Of a DNA stretch of 64,000 bases, positions 63,520-64,000 are shown piece after piece. Every line of letters begins with the position of its first letter. The stretch's first letter is position 1. This DNA is from Paenibacillus ihbetae (GTDB taxonomy: Bacteria; Bacillota; Bacilli; Paenibacillales; Paenibacillaceae). Under the pieces are notes generated by a model. The model ran no database searches, was not told where the DNA came from, and saw only the letters and a list, made by a program, of their open reading frames with translations. Location: positions 2,936,501-3,000,500 of the forward strand of contig NZ_CP016809.1 in assembly GCF_002741055.1 (NCBI RefSeq), given 5' to 3'. A program made the position numbers and the translations under genes.

Positions 63520-64000
63520 GGCCCGATCATCACCTCATCCTTGTCGTTCCAATTCACCCCGACCCTCTCGCCGATCTTCCAAGGATGCTCCTCCGTAATA
63601 TCGAGCGCAATCGTCACCTTCATCGGCTCGTCGTCCAGCTGGACAAGCAACTTATGCACGCTGCCAAGGAACTGGACGTCTTCAATGACGCCTGTCTTCC
63701 TGCCGGCCGCACCGCGCTGCGGAACCAGCTTCTCGGGACGGACAGAGAACAGGCCCTCCGGCGAAGAGAATACATTGTTCTCCCCGATAAATGTGGCTGC
63801 GAAGAGCGTTTGCGGCTTCGCATACACGTCGCGCGGCGTCCCGATCTGCTCGACCTTCCCTTGGTTCATGATGACGATCCGATCCGAGAGCATCATCGCT
63901 TCTTCCTGGTCATGCGTTACATAGACGAAGGTAATGCCGAGCGTCCGCTGCAGATGCTTCAGCTCCGATTGCAGGCTTTTGCGCAGCTGCAGATCCAGCG
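63516..64000 (-). CDS. potA: Spermidine/putrescine ABC transporter ATPase PotA, C-terminal part
   Basis: The frame is open through the right edge of the window. The visible 160 residues contain the H-loop region ([19 protein letters not shown]), [11 protein letters not shown], the regulatory OB-like domain with FIGENNVF, and SVRPEKL. Walker A, Walker B and the signature lie beyond the window. It is the first visible gene of the operon. Confidence 0.93.
   Translation of the reverse strand, partial: LDLQLRKSLQSELKHLQRTLGITFVYVTHDQEEAMMLSDRIVIMNQGKVEQIGTPRDVYAKPQTLFAATFIGENNVFSSPEGLFSVRPEKLVPQRGAAGRKTGVIEDVQFLGSVHKLLVQLDDEPMKVTIALDITEEHPWKIGERVGVNWNDKDEVMIGP

Overview
The window looks like a chromosomal segment of a Paenibacillus-type Firmicute. 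It carries the Bacillales glycolytic cluster cggR-gapA-pgk-tpiA-gpmI-eno, clpP behind a CtsR box, strong AGGAGG ribosome sites with frequent TTG/GTG starts, DUF4179 anti-sigma and copper-amine-oxidase-N proteins, a large LPxT-anchored surface protein and Lpl-type sugar ABC importers. Base composition is moderate (about 50% G+C by eye) except for an AT-rich islet at about 45.9-48.5 kb.

Layout, left to right. 0-9.4 kb: an ANT(4')-type aminoglycoside nucleotidyltransferase, then a type I cyclic-di-GMP riboswitch with a visible terminator/antiterminator, leading into a 2072-residue lectin/DUF11-repeat adhesin with a sortase signal, then a membrane-anchored alpha/beta hydrolase. 9.4-16 kb: a 2-aminoethylphosphonate uptake and degradation operon (ATPase, double permease, lipoprotein, PhnW, PhnX, minus strand) divergent from a DeoR-type regulator. 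16-25.7 kb: accessory genes, including a nucleotidyltransferase, a small membrane gene with a G-run frameshift, a double GNAT, an unusual fusion of an ArsR-like winged helix to a GyrB-like GHKL domain, a methyltransferase, a hydrolase, an ECF sigma/anti-sigma pair and an MFS transporter. 26-31.3 kb: a four-carbon acid-sugar (threonate/erythronate type) operon of KdgT permease, DUF1537 kinase and PdxA2, next to a PrpR-like regulator whose AAA+ domain looks inactive. 31.5-38 kb: a LacI-controlled sugar ABC operon with a cytoplasmic GH30 glycosidase and matching operator palindromes.

38.4-45.3 kb: a three-gene minus-strand operon coding for a TerB-N/TerB-C protein, a BrxD-type ATPase and an Lhr-like helicase, a candidate genome-defence or DNA-stress module without BREX methylase or PglZ, divergent from an M50-like membrane protease. 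45.3-50 kb: a decayed accessory zone with an IS30-family deletion derivative, an AT-rich islet of secreted proteins (one frameshifted just after its signal peptide), an orphan ORF, and a large direct duplication made of palindromic elements that ends beside enolase.

50-57.3 kb: the glycolytic operon with its CggR promoter and operator. Then tRNA-Arg(CCG), clpP, a small membrane protein, a secreted copper-amine-oxidase-N/DUF3298-like protein, and the potABCD polyamine ABC operon running off the right edge (potA partial). The best candidates for undescribed biology are the wHTH-GyrB-like fusion, the TerB/BrxD/helicase operon and the palindromic-element duplication next to eno.
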